Made by a program: the position numbers and the translations under genes. 64,000 nucleotides of DNA. Source: Chinchilla lanigera. Lineage: Eukaryota; Chordata; Mammalia; Rodentia; Chinchillidae. The notes under the pieces were generated by a model, which ran no database searches, had not been told where the DNA came from, and was given only the letters and a program-made list of their open reading frames with translations. The stretch lies in assembly GCF_000276665.1 (NCBI RefSeq), contig NW_004955405.1:13050530-13114529 (forward strand). Reading direction: 5' to 3'. Position 1 is the stretch's first letter. Each line of letters opens with the position of its first letter. Shown piece after piece: positions 12,087 through 23,060 of this stretch.

Positions 12087-12770
12087 AGTGATTTTTCTTT
12101 TCTTTTTTTCTTTTTTACATTGGAAATGAGATCTTTCTGTTTTAAAGGGGAACAAAAAACAGTAAAAATGATACAGAGTTTCAAAACAAGATGATAGGAA
12201 ATTAACAATGGTTATTATATTGCATATTGTCATCTTCACAGTAGTTGCTCAGATTACCAAAAACAGGCATACAAAATTGATCAAATAACATAAGCACTAA
12301 CTCCTTTGAATGAATTAATAGAAATTAATGGTGCAATTATCTTAGCTATCTTTTGTAAATGTAGATACCTTTTTTGCCCTTCTCACTTTATCTTTTCCCC
12401 TTTCCCGGTTTTTCTTTCTTTTTCAGCAGTTTCTTTTCCTTTCACATTATCTTGTGTACCATTTTGTTCTTATGTACTCTCAGTTTCTTACACTAGGGAT
12501 ACAATATCATGTCTACACATGCGATTCTGATTTGTTTCACTTATGAGTATGGTCGCTAATTGCATCCAAGTATCTATAAAAACCTCGAGTTTATCCTTTT
12601 TTATAGCTGAGTAACACTCTATTGCATAAAAATACTACATCTTTTTTATTCATTCCTTGGTTGATGGACACTTGGGTTGTTTCCAAGAGTTAGCTATGAC
12701 AAATCGTGCTGCTATAAACACGGGTGCACACATATTGCTATGGTGTGATGTTTTCATTTCATATGGTTAT
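12087..12770 (-). mobile_element. L1 3' end, minus strand (copy C)
   Basis: A T-rich tail (12090-12116) is followed by the reverse complement of the L1 3'UTR seen elsewhere in the window (GTTATTATATTGCATATTGT...). It continues into the antisense ORF2 end: TTTATAGCTGAGTAACACTC, TTCCTTGGTTGATGGACACT, TGGGTTGTTTCCAAGAG, AATCGTGCTGCTATAAACAC. It is 5'-truncated near 12770. The open frame at 12657-12923 on the opposite strand is a by-product. Confidence 0.85.
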
Positions 12771-12774
12771 CTAA

Positions 12775-14725
12775 TATGTGAAAATCAAATTATAAATAAG
12801 GAGCAAAGTAAAAGATGGATAATAGAAAGTAATGAGATAAAACTTTCTAAAATGAAAAGGAGATCAAAAAATGGAAGGAGAAGAAAAAGAAGAGAAGGAA
12901 AGAAGGTGAAAAAAAGAATTTAGATGTGTTATCTACATATACCAACTCCTCTCAATGGATGTAAATATGTGCTACCAACTTGTACAAATAAAAATAAATT
13001 TAAAATATACTGTATAAAAATAATTATTGATAAGCATAATATAGTTTGACTAGCAGTATCTTTTCTCTTTTAGTGTCATATGAATAACACTTTTTCTTTT
13101 AGATTGATGTGTAAAGCCTTAATAAAGTTGTGAGTGATTTTTTCTAGTATTCTTATCTCAGGAAAATCTACCTCTTCAATATCATTTTTGGAAGGTGACT
13201 TGTGGTAACCTACTTTTACCACAAACGTGAATGGTGATGAAAAGAAGAAATTAGAGTGTTATCAGTTTTCAATCTTTGGGTGTGTCATTTATAGTATATC
13301 CATTTCCAAAAAAGACAACTAATGATCCAAATGAACTATTTAGAATAGCTAAATCTTTAGTTATGATTTATTTCTGGAAGGGCTGGGGATTGATTTATAA
13401 TCAGAGTCTTTCCTGAAATATGATAAATTGGTCTTGGAAGAGGTTCTTTTGCTGGAATCAGGATCAATTTGGATATTTTTCCAGAACTGGTTGAGATTTT
13501 ATGTTCTTTTGAACATAGGGAGGCAAGTAAGGAGACGAGAGCTAACCACATATGTACAAGAGCGGCTGTAACCAATGGAAAAGCTCAGAGTTCAAATGAA
13601 ACCAAGTGAAATTTTGGTATTGCCAGGCCTACAGAAGTTAGATTTTGAATATGACCTTGGATTTGTTTATCTGTAGAAAATACCTAGTTGAGATTCTTTT
13701 CTGTCCAAAGGAGGGAATCATAGCAAGTGTGATAACACATAGGTAATGACTAATTTACTCCCACTTCAAAATAAGTTCCAAGATGATGCAACATGTCTAA
13801 TGATGGCCATAATGTTATGAATTATCACAGAGCAAGAATGGGAGATGAATTACAATTAGGAAAGGAGAACTCTGGGTCCTTTCTCCCGTCATATCTATGA
13901 ATCCCTGCTCATAGTGCTCTTCCAATGTTGTCTGGATGCTAATTTGTGTGAGGGTAGTGGGCGTGCTCATACCTTTTAACATTTCAATTTAATTATGTAA
14001 ACTTCCCTTTATATTTTTGTTACCTACAACATAGAGGGTTGCTGTTCATCAAATCAAGACTAGACAATCCAAGTAAGCCTGGATTTGAGGAAGATGTCTC
14101 TGATGTCATAATATTTATATTATAAATATGATAAGTATGACTGTAAAAAGTTGCATGATATAAATGTGAGACAGAGTGAAGGGGAGAGGGAGCAACATAG
14201 GGAGAGGAAGTGCCAAGCAGGCAAATCTTGATGCATGAAGAAATATAGTCCATTCTACACATTAATCAGCACAATAGGATGAGAAGTAAAGCACATTAAG
14301 TTTAGAGTCCACAGAAGCTTATGAGTCATATTAAAGCTTTTGAAAAGTTTAATTCTAAGAGCAATTTAAAGTTATGGAAACATACTAAGGAGGGAGGAAC
14401 ATTTGAAATTTGTCTTGTACAACTTTAAAAAGACAGTAAGGGAAAATTAGGGGAAGTCAAGCTAGACGTGTAGGAAAAAGGGACAATTTAAACACAGGAA
14501 AGGAGATGCTCCAGGTACTTTAAGGACAAGTTCAGCATAAGCACCCTCTTGAGTTTCTGGAGATTTTAAATCATCTGTAAATGTTTCTTTTCAATGAACT
14601 CGTTCAGGTATGTTATGATTCTCATAAAGCTGAGTGAGTGAAAGATGTCTTATTTACCACAGATCTGCGGTAAATGGTTGAGATGAATGTATTTCTTCTT
14701 GGTTCTCATGATTGTTACACAGAAT
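12775..14725. other. Non-coding DNA, purine-rich stretch at its start
   Basis: 12820-12920 is A/G-rich (AAGGAGA, GGAAGGAGAAG), which produces a lysine- and arginine-rich chance frame. Nothing else was recognised. Confidence 0.4.
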
Positions 14726-14728
14726 TGA

Positions 14729-14860
14729 TAGCCACACATGGTGAAATACATCTATAGTCACAGAACTTTCAGAGGTTAAGACAGAAAGATCTCAAGTTTG
14801 AGTCTGTTTTGGAGAATTTACATATTTGTGAGACGCTGTCTGAAAATAATTTTAAAAATG
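14729..14860 (+). mobile_element. Old, degraded B1-like SINE, plus strand
   Basis: CCACACATGGTGAAATACAT, CACAGAACTTTCAGAGGTTA, AGACAGAAAGATCTCAAGTT, TGAGACGCTGTCTGAAAATA follow the B1 order (GGCATGGTGG..CACCTGTA..CACTTTGGAGG..AGGCAGG..GATC..AGTTTGAG..GAGACCCTGTCT). It is much more diverged than the B1 at 38497. Confidence 0.6.
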
Positions 14861-15990
14861 AGTACTGTGATTAATTGTGTTACAACCAGCAAAAGACTGA
14901 TTTATATTGATGTAAAAATGCTTAGCATTTTGACAGTAGTAGCACCACTTTTATAATATTACTAATGGAATAAAAATGATAGAATGATGGTTTTCAAGTT
15001 TTTCAGTTATAACTAATGAAATAAAGATAATTAGATAATTTAGTGTAGCTAGAGAAATGGAAAAACTAGTTGCCTAGCTTAAAAAAAGTATCAGATGCAG
15101 AAAGTACAATAATAAATAGTTATCCAAGTGTCTACAATAATGAAAATAATTAACAATTGGTCACCTTGCATCGTGAAATGTCCTTAAACTATGAGCCTGC
15201 TAAATCACATTCCTATGAATTTTCTCTGACAGAGAAATTGTCTATATATTGTTCATGTCCTGAGGTTTTGAAGGAGACTGAGTTTAAGGGTACTAGACTT
15301 ATTTTGGTGGAGGGAATTTCAAGGCAGCCCAGCATTCAGGTGATGGCATGAATACCTTTGCTGCTTTTAGTGAGATTTGTAGTGAGAAACCAGAGTAAAA
15401 AGTCCATTTGAAAAGTTTTCAATTACACCAAGAAATGAGTGCTTGCAAAATTGAGGCACAGCAAAGCTATAAAGCTGAAAATATTAGCATTAAAAATAGG
15501 TCAAATACTTTTCATCAGGAAATATGACTTCCCTCAAGAAAGATGATTTGAGAACATCCCAGGAAGAGCAAAATCCTACCCTTCTAAAGTTCATGGGTAC
15601 AAATATGAGATAATTTGCTTTGAGAAGAAAGCTTCGAGACACCTGCTTGAGTAATACTGCCTAAGGATTTGGTTTTCTCTGATTTGGTTCACAGAGTTGA
15701 GTTATCTAGGCACCTGAAGGCTTCTGTAGCCAAAGTCCAAGGGGACCCAGATACTGCTCAAGATATTCCCCTATTTCTTCCTATTTGGAATAAGACATAT
15801 TACCATGTTGTACTTAATATTCTTTTGATTTTTACATGGCTCAGAGCTAAAAGTTTCTGTTGAATTCCAGAGGATCCTTTGAACTTGAAATTTTCAATAT
15901 TGCTGGAACTGTTAAAATTTTGGTTAGTCTTAGAAATGGACTATATATATAGATAAAGAGATGTACATGAGTCCTTTCAAAAGCAGGGTG
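14861..15990. other. Non-coding DNA, nothing recognised
   Basis: Open frames at 15157-15351 and 15669-15863 show no recognisable family. Confidence 0.4.
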
Positions 15991-15993
15991 AAG

Positions 15994-16396
15994 TGTTGTA
16001 GTGTGGATACAGATGACCCCTGAAACTTCCATGAACTCACAGGCAGGGCACTTGGATAATACTGTACCATGGGCACATTGTTGTCATTGGTATGTTTATC
16101 CACTGCTGAATTCAGCAGCTGAGTGGTTTCAGAGGAGGTAGGCACTGGTGAGAAGAGGTGGACCACTGGGATGACTAGGAATGATATATCTTGCTTCTTC
16201 AGCTCATCCTGCCTCTCTCTCTTTCCTGGTCATCATGACATGAACAGCTTTCTTCCTCCAGAAATTTCCATTATACCCTTACTGCCATGGAGCTAGTGGA
16301 CCTGGACCAGAAGCAGGAGGTGAATTTAACCTCTCTTCCTTTAAGTTGCAGGTGTCAGTATGGTGTTGTGGTGATGAGAAAAGTGACTACTATACA
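15994..16396 (+). mobile_element. MaLR-type LTR, plus strand
   Basis: It starts near TGTTGTAGTGTGGATACAGA and contains CTCTCTCTTTCCTGGTCATC, ATGACATGAACAGCTTTC and CCTTACTGCCATGG. It ends near GAGAAAAGTGACTACTATAC. This is the U3-R-U5 order of MaLR (MST/MLT1-like) LTRs. It looks like a solo LTR; no internal sequence was seen. Confidence 0.7.
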
Positions 16397-16399
16397 TCT

Positions 16400-17220
16400 G
16401 CCTTCACTTACACTTATTCTACATTCAGCTATGTACTTTTTTGATATCCAAGATATTTGTGATCTTGGTGCTCCCCTCTGCCATGAGAATTTATGCATTT
16501 TAGGTTTAAATAATCAACATTTTCATTTACATTGATTGAAAGACAAAGTTAAATATTTTATTCCAAATAGCAAATTTTCTCATAGAATTTGCTAAATATT
16601 TCTTCATCCTTTATTAAATTCTCCCTTCACTAAACTAAATTCACACCTTAAGTCTTTTTCTGGGTGCTGTTCTGTGTCATTAATTTATTACTGCTCTTTG
16701 TAGTTCTTCTCCAGATCAAAAGTTGCAGGAAATGTAGAATAATGTTAGTATCTGGTGGATTTTTCTAAATCTACTTTTTACATTTCAGTTTTTAAGATGT
16801 CTAGGATTAGCTTTATAATTTTAATTTTCAAGCTTTATGTTGCATTAAAACTCTTTTAGTGTTTCAATTAGATTCTAAAGCAACTTCTAGATAAATTCAT
16901 GTGGAACTTGCCCTTTTATAATATTTACTTCTCCCTTGCAGATATGTAGTATATGATTTTGCTTGTGTTGTTCCCATTTGGTATACTGTTTTATAAAATA
17001 GTCCTTTCATTTGAAGAGCTTACCAAAATCATAATGAATTTAGAGTGGACAAAAAGAAGAACAATAAATTTCATAATCAAAAACAGTAAAACATCACATT
17101 AAACAAAAACTTCAGAATCATAATTTACTTTTTTATTGACTAATTAATATGCCCCTTTTCTACTTCCATCACTTCAGATGTTGATTTGAAGAAATGGGAT
17201 ACATTATGTGCCTGAGATTA
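16400..17220. other. AT-rich non-coding DNA, nothing recognised
   Basis: No family or structure could be supported. Confidence 0.4.
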
Positions 17221-17221
17221 G

Positions 17222-17705
17222 TGAGGGAGGGTTCTGGAGCCACTGTTAACATCCCAATCACTCCAAGCCCTGATAAGCTATAATGAAAATGTCTAACTCT
17301 TTCTCAGATTTCCTGTCTCAGACTTGCCATCTTTTGTCAGACCTGTCAAACAGCTTGCACCACATGGTTCCCTCTAATTGTCTCCTTGACAGCTGTGGCT
17401 GTCCTAGGCATCTCTCTCCCACTGGGCCAATCACAAGCCAGTCAGGAGATCTGCACTGGCCAATCAGCAGATCTCAAACTGTACTAATCATGGACTTGTA
17501 CTTAGACCAGTCACAGACAAATACCTGCTAAATAAGCAGCACTCTCTTCATACTTCTTAGTTTAGTCCAGTAGGTTTCCCTTTGGTATGATACTTCCACA
17601 CAGGTCCTTTTAAAACAAAGACTCACTCCAGTAGTCCTGTAAATCTGTTCATGGTTTATTTCTCACATAGTGTGTGCTTGGAAGGTCTTGTAAATAAATC
17701 TACTT
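17222..17705 (+). mobile_element. Candidate LTR, family unknown
   Basis: The block is less AT-rich than its surroundings. It carries two CCAAT-type motifs (GGGCCAATCACAAGCC and CTGGCCAATCAGCAGATC, about 45 bp apart), an AT-rich TATA-like stretch (CTAAATAAGCAGCACTCTC), a CT-rich region after it, and an AATAAA at 17693-17698. This is the layout of a retroviral LTR (U3 with CCAAT boxes, TATA, R with poly-A signal). The ends and any target-site duplication are not resolved. It could also be an unrelated repeat. Confidence 0.35.
17693..17698 (+). promoter_or_regulatory. Possible poly-A signal in candidate LTR
   Basis: AATAAA lies inside GTAAATAAATC, about 160 bases after the TATA-like stretch. 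It is supportive only if the LTR reading of the block is right. Confidence 0.3.
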
Positions 17706-17779
17706 GGGATTTTTATCCTGAAGAGTGTGGGTATAGCAGTTATCTAAAAAAGAGGGGCTATAAACCCAGGGACTCTTGG

Positions 17780-18075
17780 TCCTAAAGAGCTCCACAGAAC
17801 AGTAGTGAAAAAAGGTCAGCATCACAGACCAAGCACCTGGCAGAGTTGACCTATAGCAATGGCTGGAGGCAGTAGCGACCAGCAATGGACTGTGAACTAC
17901 TGGCATCTAACATTACCCGGAATCATCTGGTGGCATCAGGACTGCCAGCACAGCTGGACTTTGTTGATTCAAGATTTTCATCTCATGAACAAAAGAACCT
18001 CAACAAATTTGCAATACTATCATTGCAAATCTTGGCAAGAATGTGGATCAACAAGACCTTCAGCTATTTCTGGGG
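17780..18075 (+). other. Unidentified segment, possibly gene- or element-derived
   Basis: This stretch is more balanced in base composition than its surroundings. It holds overlapping open frames from ATGs at 17859 and 17885. The 17885 frame (64 codons) includes the run DSRFSSHEQKNLNKFAIL, which reads like a real protein fragment. I could not match it to a family. It lies between the candidate LTR and an old L1, has no visible poly-A tail, and has no splice evidence. It could be a retrocopy fragment, retroviral internal DNA or chance. Confidence 0.3.
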
Positions 18076-18079
18076 GTGA

Positions 18080-18490
18080 GGTGAAATGGACTGATGACTC
18101 TGGAAACATGGTTGACAATGTCTTATAAATTTAAACAGATATCTATTTCATGACTCAGAAATCCTCTTTCCAGGTATTTTCAGAATATGAATAACAATAT
18201 TTTTTCAGAAAAAGCTTTTTACAATAATTTACGTAGAAGTCTTACTGAAAATAGCTCCCAATTGGAAAGAACCTTAACACTTATCAAAAGGAAAATTAGA
18301 AACACACATATAAGGACAAAACTACTCATACAGTATCAAAAACATAGATGAGCCTCAAAATGCATACCAAGTAAAATAATATAGGCTTGGATGTATATGG
18401 AATGAATGATTCTATTTATATGAAATTGTTGAATAACCAGACAAGATCAGGTGCATGCAGCATGGCATGACCACAGACTTGAATAATGAA
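18080..18490 (+). mobile_element. Old L1 3' end, plus strand
   Basis: The order GTGAAATGGACTGATGACTC, TGACTCAGAAATCCTCTTTC, CAGGTATTTTCAGAA, AATAGCTCCCAATTGGAAAG, AACATAGATGAGCCTCAAAA and ATTCTATTTATATGAAATTG follows the end of ORF2 and start of the 3'UTR in old mammalian L1 (L1M-type). It is strongly diverged, with no open frame left. Confidence 0.7.
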
Positions 18491-18714
18491 GATAATCAGA
18501 AAATGTTTCCACAAGCACGGTATTGATTTGAAACAGTCATTAGGTGATCTTGAGTGATGTTAGAAGTGTCCTATGTACCAAACCAAATAATTCATCAATA
18601 CTCATAATATTGAATATTCAAAATCTTAGTCTTTGAATGTAAGTGAAATGTCTTTTAATTAGAAAAAAAAATGAAGTTTTAAAACACAGATGAAGATTTG
18701 TAAAAAAAATGAAG

Positions 18715-18800
18715 GTGCTATGCTAGGCAACTCAAATATGTTACTCATTTCATTCTTACAATATTTAAGTAAAATATATGTTACAATTTTTTACATATAG
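18715..18800 (-). mobile_element. Possible MIR fragment, minus strand
   Basis: 'atgttactcatttcattcttacaatatttaagtaaaatatatgtta' resembles the antisense MIR core 'ttcattcctcacaacaaccctatgaggtag'. Weak. Confidence 0.3.
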
Positions 18801-19139
18801 ATCATAGACATTAATTTAGTTGAATGACTTATATTGAGAAAATGTATGCATTCTGAATTATAATTTTTAAAAGCAGAAGGTTAAAAGTATGGAAGATATT
18901 TAAAAATTCTTCTGAAATTCAAAATAAGTATAAAACTAGAATAAGCCAAACCAGAATGGAGAAGTTAGAAAATATATAATTAAAAACTCCTGTTATAGAA
19001 GAGAACTTATTGTTTATTGAAATATGAAGAAATAGAATTTACATTATCATGGCAAATAAGTTATACTAGAGAACAGAGAGTAGATATCACAAAAAAGAAA
19101 CAGAAGCAATGTGAATGGGTTGAGTGTAAGAGTGTCAGT

Positions 19140-19322
19140 ATGGGCTGTAAATGATTTTCCACATGACTTTTGGCTAAGCCATTTAACTTCTGTCTTACTT
19201 TTCCCATATGTAAGAAAACAGTTCTAATAATGACTTTACTTACAAGACTGTGTGGAGTGTTAATTAGGCAATGTTCCCTAGGTGGCTATAAGATTAAAAC
19301 CCTCAAATAAATGTTAAATGTA
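19140..19322 (+). mobile_element. MIR SINE fragment, plus strand
   Basis: GGCTAAGCCATTTAACTTCT, CTTACTTTTCCCATATGTAA, TTCTAATAATGACTTTACTT and CCTCAAATAAATGTTAAATG match the 3' half of MIR (CTTAACCTCTCTG..TCAGTTTCCTCATCTGTAAA..ATAATA..CTCAATAAATGTT). Confidence 0.55.
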
Positions 19323-19405
19323 AAATACAAAACAAAAGAAATGCAAACAGAAATTACCAAATCTGAGACATGAAAGGACAAAAGTATAATTTAAAAAGAG
19401 CTAGA

Positions 19406-19543
19406 GGGGCTGGGGATTTAGCTCAATGGCACAGTGTCTGCCTGGCAAGCGAAAGGTTGTGAGCTTGACTCCTGGTACTGGAAGAAAAAAAAAAAAAAGA
19501 CAAAAACAAACAAACAAACAAACAAAAAATAAATAAAAAGAGA
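19406..19543 (+). mobile_element. ID-type SINE, plus strand
   Basis: The body GGGGCTGGGGATTTAGCTCA..GGCACAG..GCCTGGCAAGCG..CTCCTGGTACTGG is followed by an A-rich tail and (CAAA)n. The pol III A box (TAGCTCAATGG) is recognisable. Near-identical flanks AAAAAGAGCTAG (left) and AAAAAGAGATAG (right) are the likely target-site duplication. Confidence 0.9.
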
Positions 19544-19584
19544 TAGATGTTAACATCTAGAAAGATAGGAGGGAGCAAGAGTTA

Positions 19585-20295
19585 TTTCCCCTTCTGGGTA
19601 TTTTCCTAGAAGAATTAAAAACATCACACCATAGTGATATATGTTCACCCAGGCTTATAGCCGCACAATTTGTCATAGCAAAATCTTGAAAATAATCCAA
19701 ATGCCCATCAACTGAGGAATGGACAAAAAGACATGGTACTTTTATACAACTGAGTATTACTCAGCTATTAAGGAAGATAAACTCGAGGCTTTTATAGGTA
19801 AATGGATACAACTGGAGACCATATTCATAAGTGAAATAAATCACACCCGCATATGTAAACACTGTATTATCTCCCCGGTGTAAGAAAATTAAAGTGTAAA
19901 TAAAATCTGAAAGGTACAATAGATATTGTGAAAGGGAAAGAAACTGCTCAAAAGGAAAGAACAACTGGGACAAGGGAAAGGAGAAAAGAAAGAAAAAAGA
20001 GAAGGAAAATACATGTATATATATGCAAGATAGTTAAGATAATTGTATTACTAATCTCTATTGGTTTATTGAAAGGAACAATGCTTAATTTTTGTTCTTG
20101 ACCAATTTTTCATGCTTACATCTGGTGATCTGAACAACTACTTTGAAGATAACAATATGCCATATAAAAACCATTGTTGAATTCCTATCATCTTGATTTG
20201 AAATTCTGTATCCTCTTTATAGTTTTTGTGGATGTTTTTGTCTTATTTTTGTTATTTTGTTTTTGTTCTTTCCTTTTTAAAATTAAAAAAAACTC
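19585..20295 (+). mobile_element. L1 3' end, plus strand (copy B)
   Basis: It begins in late ORF2 (CCCCTTCTGGGTATTTTCCT, then AATCCAAATGCCCATCAACT, GAGTATTACTCAGCTATTAA, AAATGGATACAACTGGAGAC, AAGTGAAATAAATCACACC). It continues through a 3'UTR with GAAAGGGAAAGAAACTGCTC, a TA-rich ATACATGTATATATATGC and AAGATAGTTAAGATA, and ends in an A-rich tail near 20295. It is 5'-truncated. This is the best-preserved copy of the lineage-specific 3'UTR found several times here. Confidence 0.88.
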
Positions 20296-20415
20296 TTCAT
20301 CTCCAGATTATTTATAGTATCTAAGACAGTGCAAATGCTATGTAAATAGCTGTTATGTTATACTCTTTAGATAACACTGACAAGAAAAAATATGTACCTG
20401 TTTAGTATAGACTCT

Positions 20416-20910
20416 GTAGTGGTTGGTTGATTGCGTCAACTTGAGAGGTTTAGAAGCATAGCTAAATTAGATCAACAATTCTACACACCAGAGTGTAAAG
20501 GAGCCACCCTAGAGTGGCTCATTACCTAGATGATATAAAAGGGAAATAAGGGTAGACAGAAGGCTTCCATTCTTTGGAGGAGCTCCAGTCTTTGCCTTCA
20601 GCTTGCACATTGTTTCCTAGCTTCTAGCGCAAATTCTTTGGCTTCTATCTTGGATCCTTCAACATTCTGATATAGACTCACTAGCCTTCTGTCCCAGACC
20701 TTTTGACCTCCTGATATGGACTCTCATGGAACACTGCACTGAGCTCCAGATCTTGGACTGAATATTTCAGTCCCCAGTGTACTGACACCTTCTGTACACT
20801 TTCTTATCTAACTCTGCCTGACCATCGTGAGTCAATCTTGTAATTTCTTATACATATGTATATCTTGTGTTTTATCTGTTTCTCTAGTAAAACCCTGACT
20901 GATGCTGACA
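20416..20910 (+). repeat. Unclassified interspersed repeat, first copy
   Basis: It starts near GTGGTTGGTTGATTGCGTCA and ends near TTTCTCTAGTAAAACCCTGA. The middle is made of similar short phrases (CTTTGGCTTC, CTTCTGTCCCAG, CTTTTGACCTCCTGATATGG). The pattern of repeated 'gacctttggactc'-like phrases, then 'tctctagtaaaaccctgactgat', resembles a repeat known from several mammals. I cannot name it with confidence. Confidence 0.5.
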
Positions 20911-20956
20911 AAAGAAAAAAAGCTAAAGAGAAAAATGAAAACAATGAAACTATGTT

Positions 20957-21270
20957 TGGTTCTAGCGCAGATCCCTCAGCCTGCTGGCACAGATCCTTCA
21001 TCCCACTAGAACAGACTTTTTAGATTCCACCACTGATGCTGGGGCCTTCCTAGCACAGATCTGTGAAACAGACCTGCATGAGACAGTGTCATGGGCTCTT
21101 GGCCTCCAGTTGGACTTGTGAGAGCACTGTTGTGGGCTTTAGGTCTTCACCTTGACTCATGCTGGACACTGCCATGGGATGCAGGCCATCAGCTAAATTC
21201 TTTGAGTCTTTAGTGTGTGGACAGATTTCCTGTACTCTTTTGTACCTGACTCTTTGGACAACTATGATAA
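20957..21270 (+). repeat. Related second copy of the unclassified repeat
   Basis: It shares TTCTAGCGCA (20960-20969 against 20622-20631), CAGATC-type phrases and an ending like that of the first copy (GTCTTTAGTGTGTGGACAGA... TTTGTACCTGACTCTTTGGA against CAGTCCCCAGTGTACTGACA...). It looks like a partial, diverged tandem copy of 20600-20830. Confidence 0.45.
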
Positions 21271-21284
21271 AATAATTCTATAAA

Positions 21285-21530
21285 AAAATAGTTGATACAT
21301 TGCATATTGCCATCTTTAGTAGTTAGTTATAGTCCAAGATATAGACATTGTATCTTGTCTAAACAATATTAGCACAGAACATCCTTTGCAAGGAACTAAG
21401 AGAAGCTAGCTGTATAACTACCTTAACTATCATGTGTATATATATGTATATTTTTCTCTTTCTCCCTTTTCCTTTTCCTCCATCACAGTTTGTCTTTTCT
21501 TTTGAACAGTTTCTTCCCAGTTCACAAAAC
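21285..21530 (-). mobile_element. L1 3'UTR, minus strand (copy E)
   Basis: ACATTGCATATTGCCATCTT, CTATCATGTGTATATATATG, and TTCTTTTGAACAGTTTCTTC are the reverse complement of the 3'UTR blocks of copy B (AACAATATGCCAT, TACATGTATATATATGC, GAAACTGCTCAAAAGGAAAG). It carries no ORF2 sequence. Confidence 0.8.
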
Positions 21531-22710
21531 CAAATATATTTTAAATGATGCCACTATGTATTAATTTATTAAGTCATTCTGAAAATGCACATCATTTGAA
21601 TAGCAAAAAAAGTGACCTGTAAATATTTTCTTTGCAAGGTGACAGACTGTGCCAGTATTGTCATATCTCTCACTTTCCAAGCTGTCTTGTTTGTTTTTGT
21701 GAAATCTGCTTTTAGACACCACATGCTTATCCAGTGTGAAACCTTTTTTTTCTCTAATTCTGCTTATCCCTACCTTCTACTTTAAGTGTGTGAGATTCAC
21801 AAAGTCAAATGAAAATAAGATGGATGGAACTCAGTGACCACAACGGATTTCAATAAACTGTGAAACAGGGAAATAAACTAGGGTACAGAAGAGAGATTAG
21901 ATGGAGTAAGAAACTAATGCCAGTTACCATAGTAATGTTTACTCTATAATTTCCTCAAATCAAATGGAAATTTCACAGAGACCAAAAAAACAAACAAAAA
22001 CAACACCAAAAAAAAAAAAAAAAAAAGCATGACTCAATCAGAAAGACAATGATACTATAGTTTGAAATGATTTCTTTGGCATGAAGAATTTAATTTAAAC
22101 ATATTTGAATAGAGTCAGAATATTTACCAAGAACTACCACAAGAATGACAGGTAATACAAGACCTTGAAATAGAGGCAGAGTCTGTACTAACAAACTGTG
22201 TGGATGCTGACCAATCAGAACAGCTGTTTCCAATAAACAATTAAACTAGTGCATGTCCCGTGGATGCTAATGGTGAATGGCAGCAGGGTAAGAAAAACTT
22301 TGAAATGTCTTAGTTTAACCCTAGAATATACTGCTTTCTAATCCAAAGACATTTTCCCTTGATTTTCAAGGATCAAGTCTCAGACGTTCTTTGACCACCG
22401 TTAAAGTTCTCACTGCTTCACTGATTGCATCATTGTTCTGATTTTGAGTCAATGATCCACATTATAATTCAGCACCTCAATATTATCAAAATCCTAATTT
22501 CTTCTTGTCTGAGTTTACTGGTATGGACAATAGTGATCTGTCTGATAAACTAATAAATTTAAGGATGATAAAAATGAGTAAGACACTGGTGATTCATTCT
22601 TCATACACATCACAATATTAATTCAAAGTGAGACCTCAAATGTAGCTGAGGTATAAGCAGTTAATCCAGTAGAATTCTCTGTTTAAAGATTACATAGAAA
22701 TTGTCAAGGT
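21531..22710. other. Non-coding DNA with an A/C-rich run
   Basis: A (CAAA)n/poly-A run is at 21983-22026. It may be the tail of an unrecognised retroelement. The rest is unique AT-rich DNA. Confidence 0.4.
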
Positions 22711-22902
22711 GTTTTTTATGGCATTGAGGATTAAATCCATGGACTTTGGACTGAGCAACCTCTGCAGTCCATTTTTGTTTCATTATTCTGACACTGGATT
22801 TCTCTATGTGTTAAATTGTATAGGCTGACCTTGAACTTATGATTTTCTTCCTCAGCCTCTCTGAATGCTGGAGTTATATGGGTGTATTGCCATGACTAAT
22901 TA
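22711..22902 (-). mobile_element. ID-like plus B1-like SINE composite, minus strand, degraded
   Basis: 22711-22770 (ATGGCATTGAGGATTAAATC..GAGCAACCTCTGCAGTCC) resembles an antisense ID. 22771-22902 (TGACACTGGATTTCTCTATG..GCTGACCTTGAACTTATGAT..CCTCAGCCTCTCTGAATGCT) is an antisense B1. Adjacent B1 and ID parts recall the B4-type composite SINEs of rodents, but two separate insertions are possible. Confidence 0.6.
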
Positions 22903-23060
22903 CTTTTGAAGTGTATTAACAGATACATTAGAACAGCAAGTTAATCTAGAATCTCTCAAGCAAAATCTTTTAGATGATCTATAAGTTAATTCTTATGAAA
23001 ATATGACTTCTTTGAGTGTAAATGTTTAAGCTATCTTTTCATGAATCCTTCCCTGATTCT

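Noticed and set aside
11915..12770. Twin-primed single L1
   Set aside because: The inverted segment would have to be at the 5' end of the element; here the two 3' ends meet. Two elements fit better.
12657..12923. Lysine/arginine-rich frame
   Set aside because: The first half is antisense L1 and the second half a purine-rich tract.
17859..18128. 89-codon frame MAGGSSD..., possible gene
   Set aside because: Its end runs into an L1 relic and no exon or promoter evidence was seen. Kept only as an unidentified segment, not a gene call.
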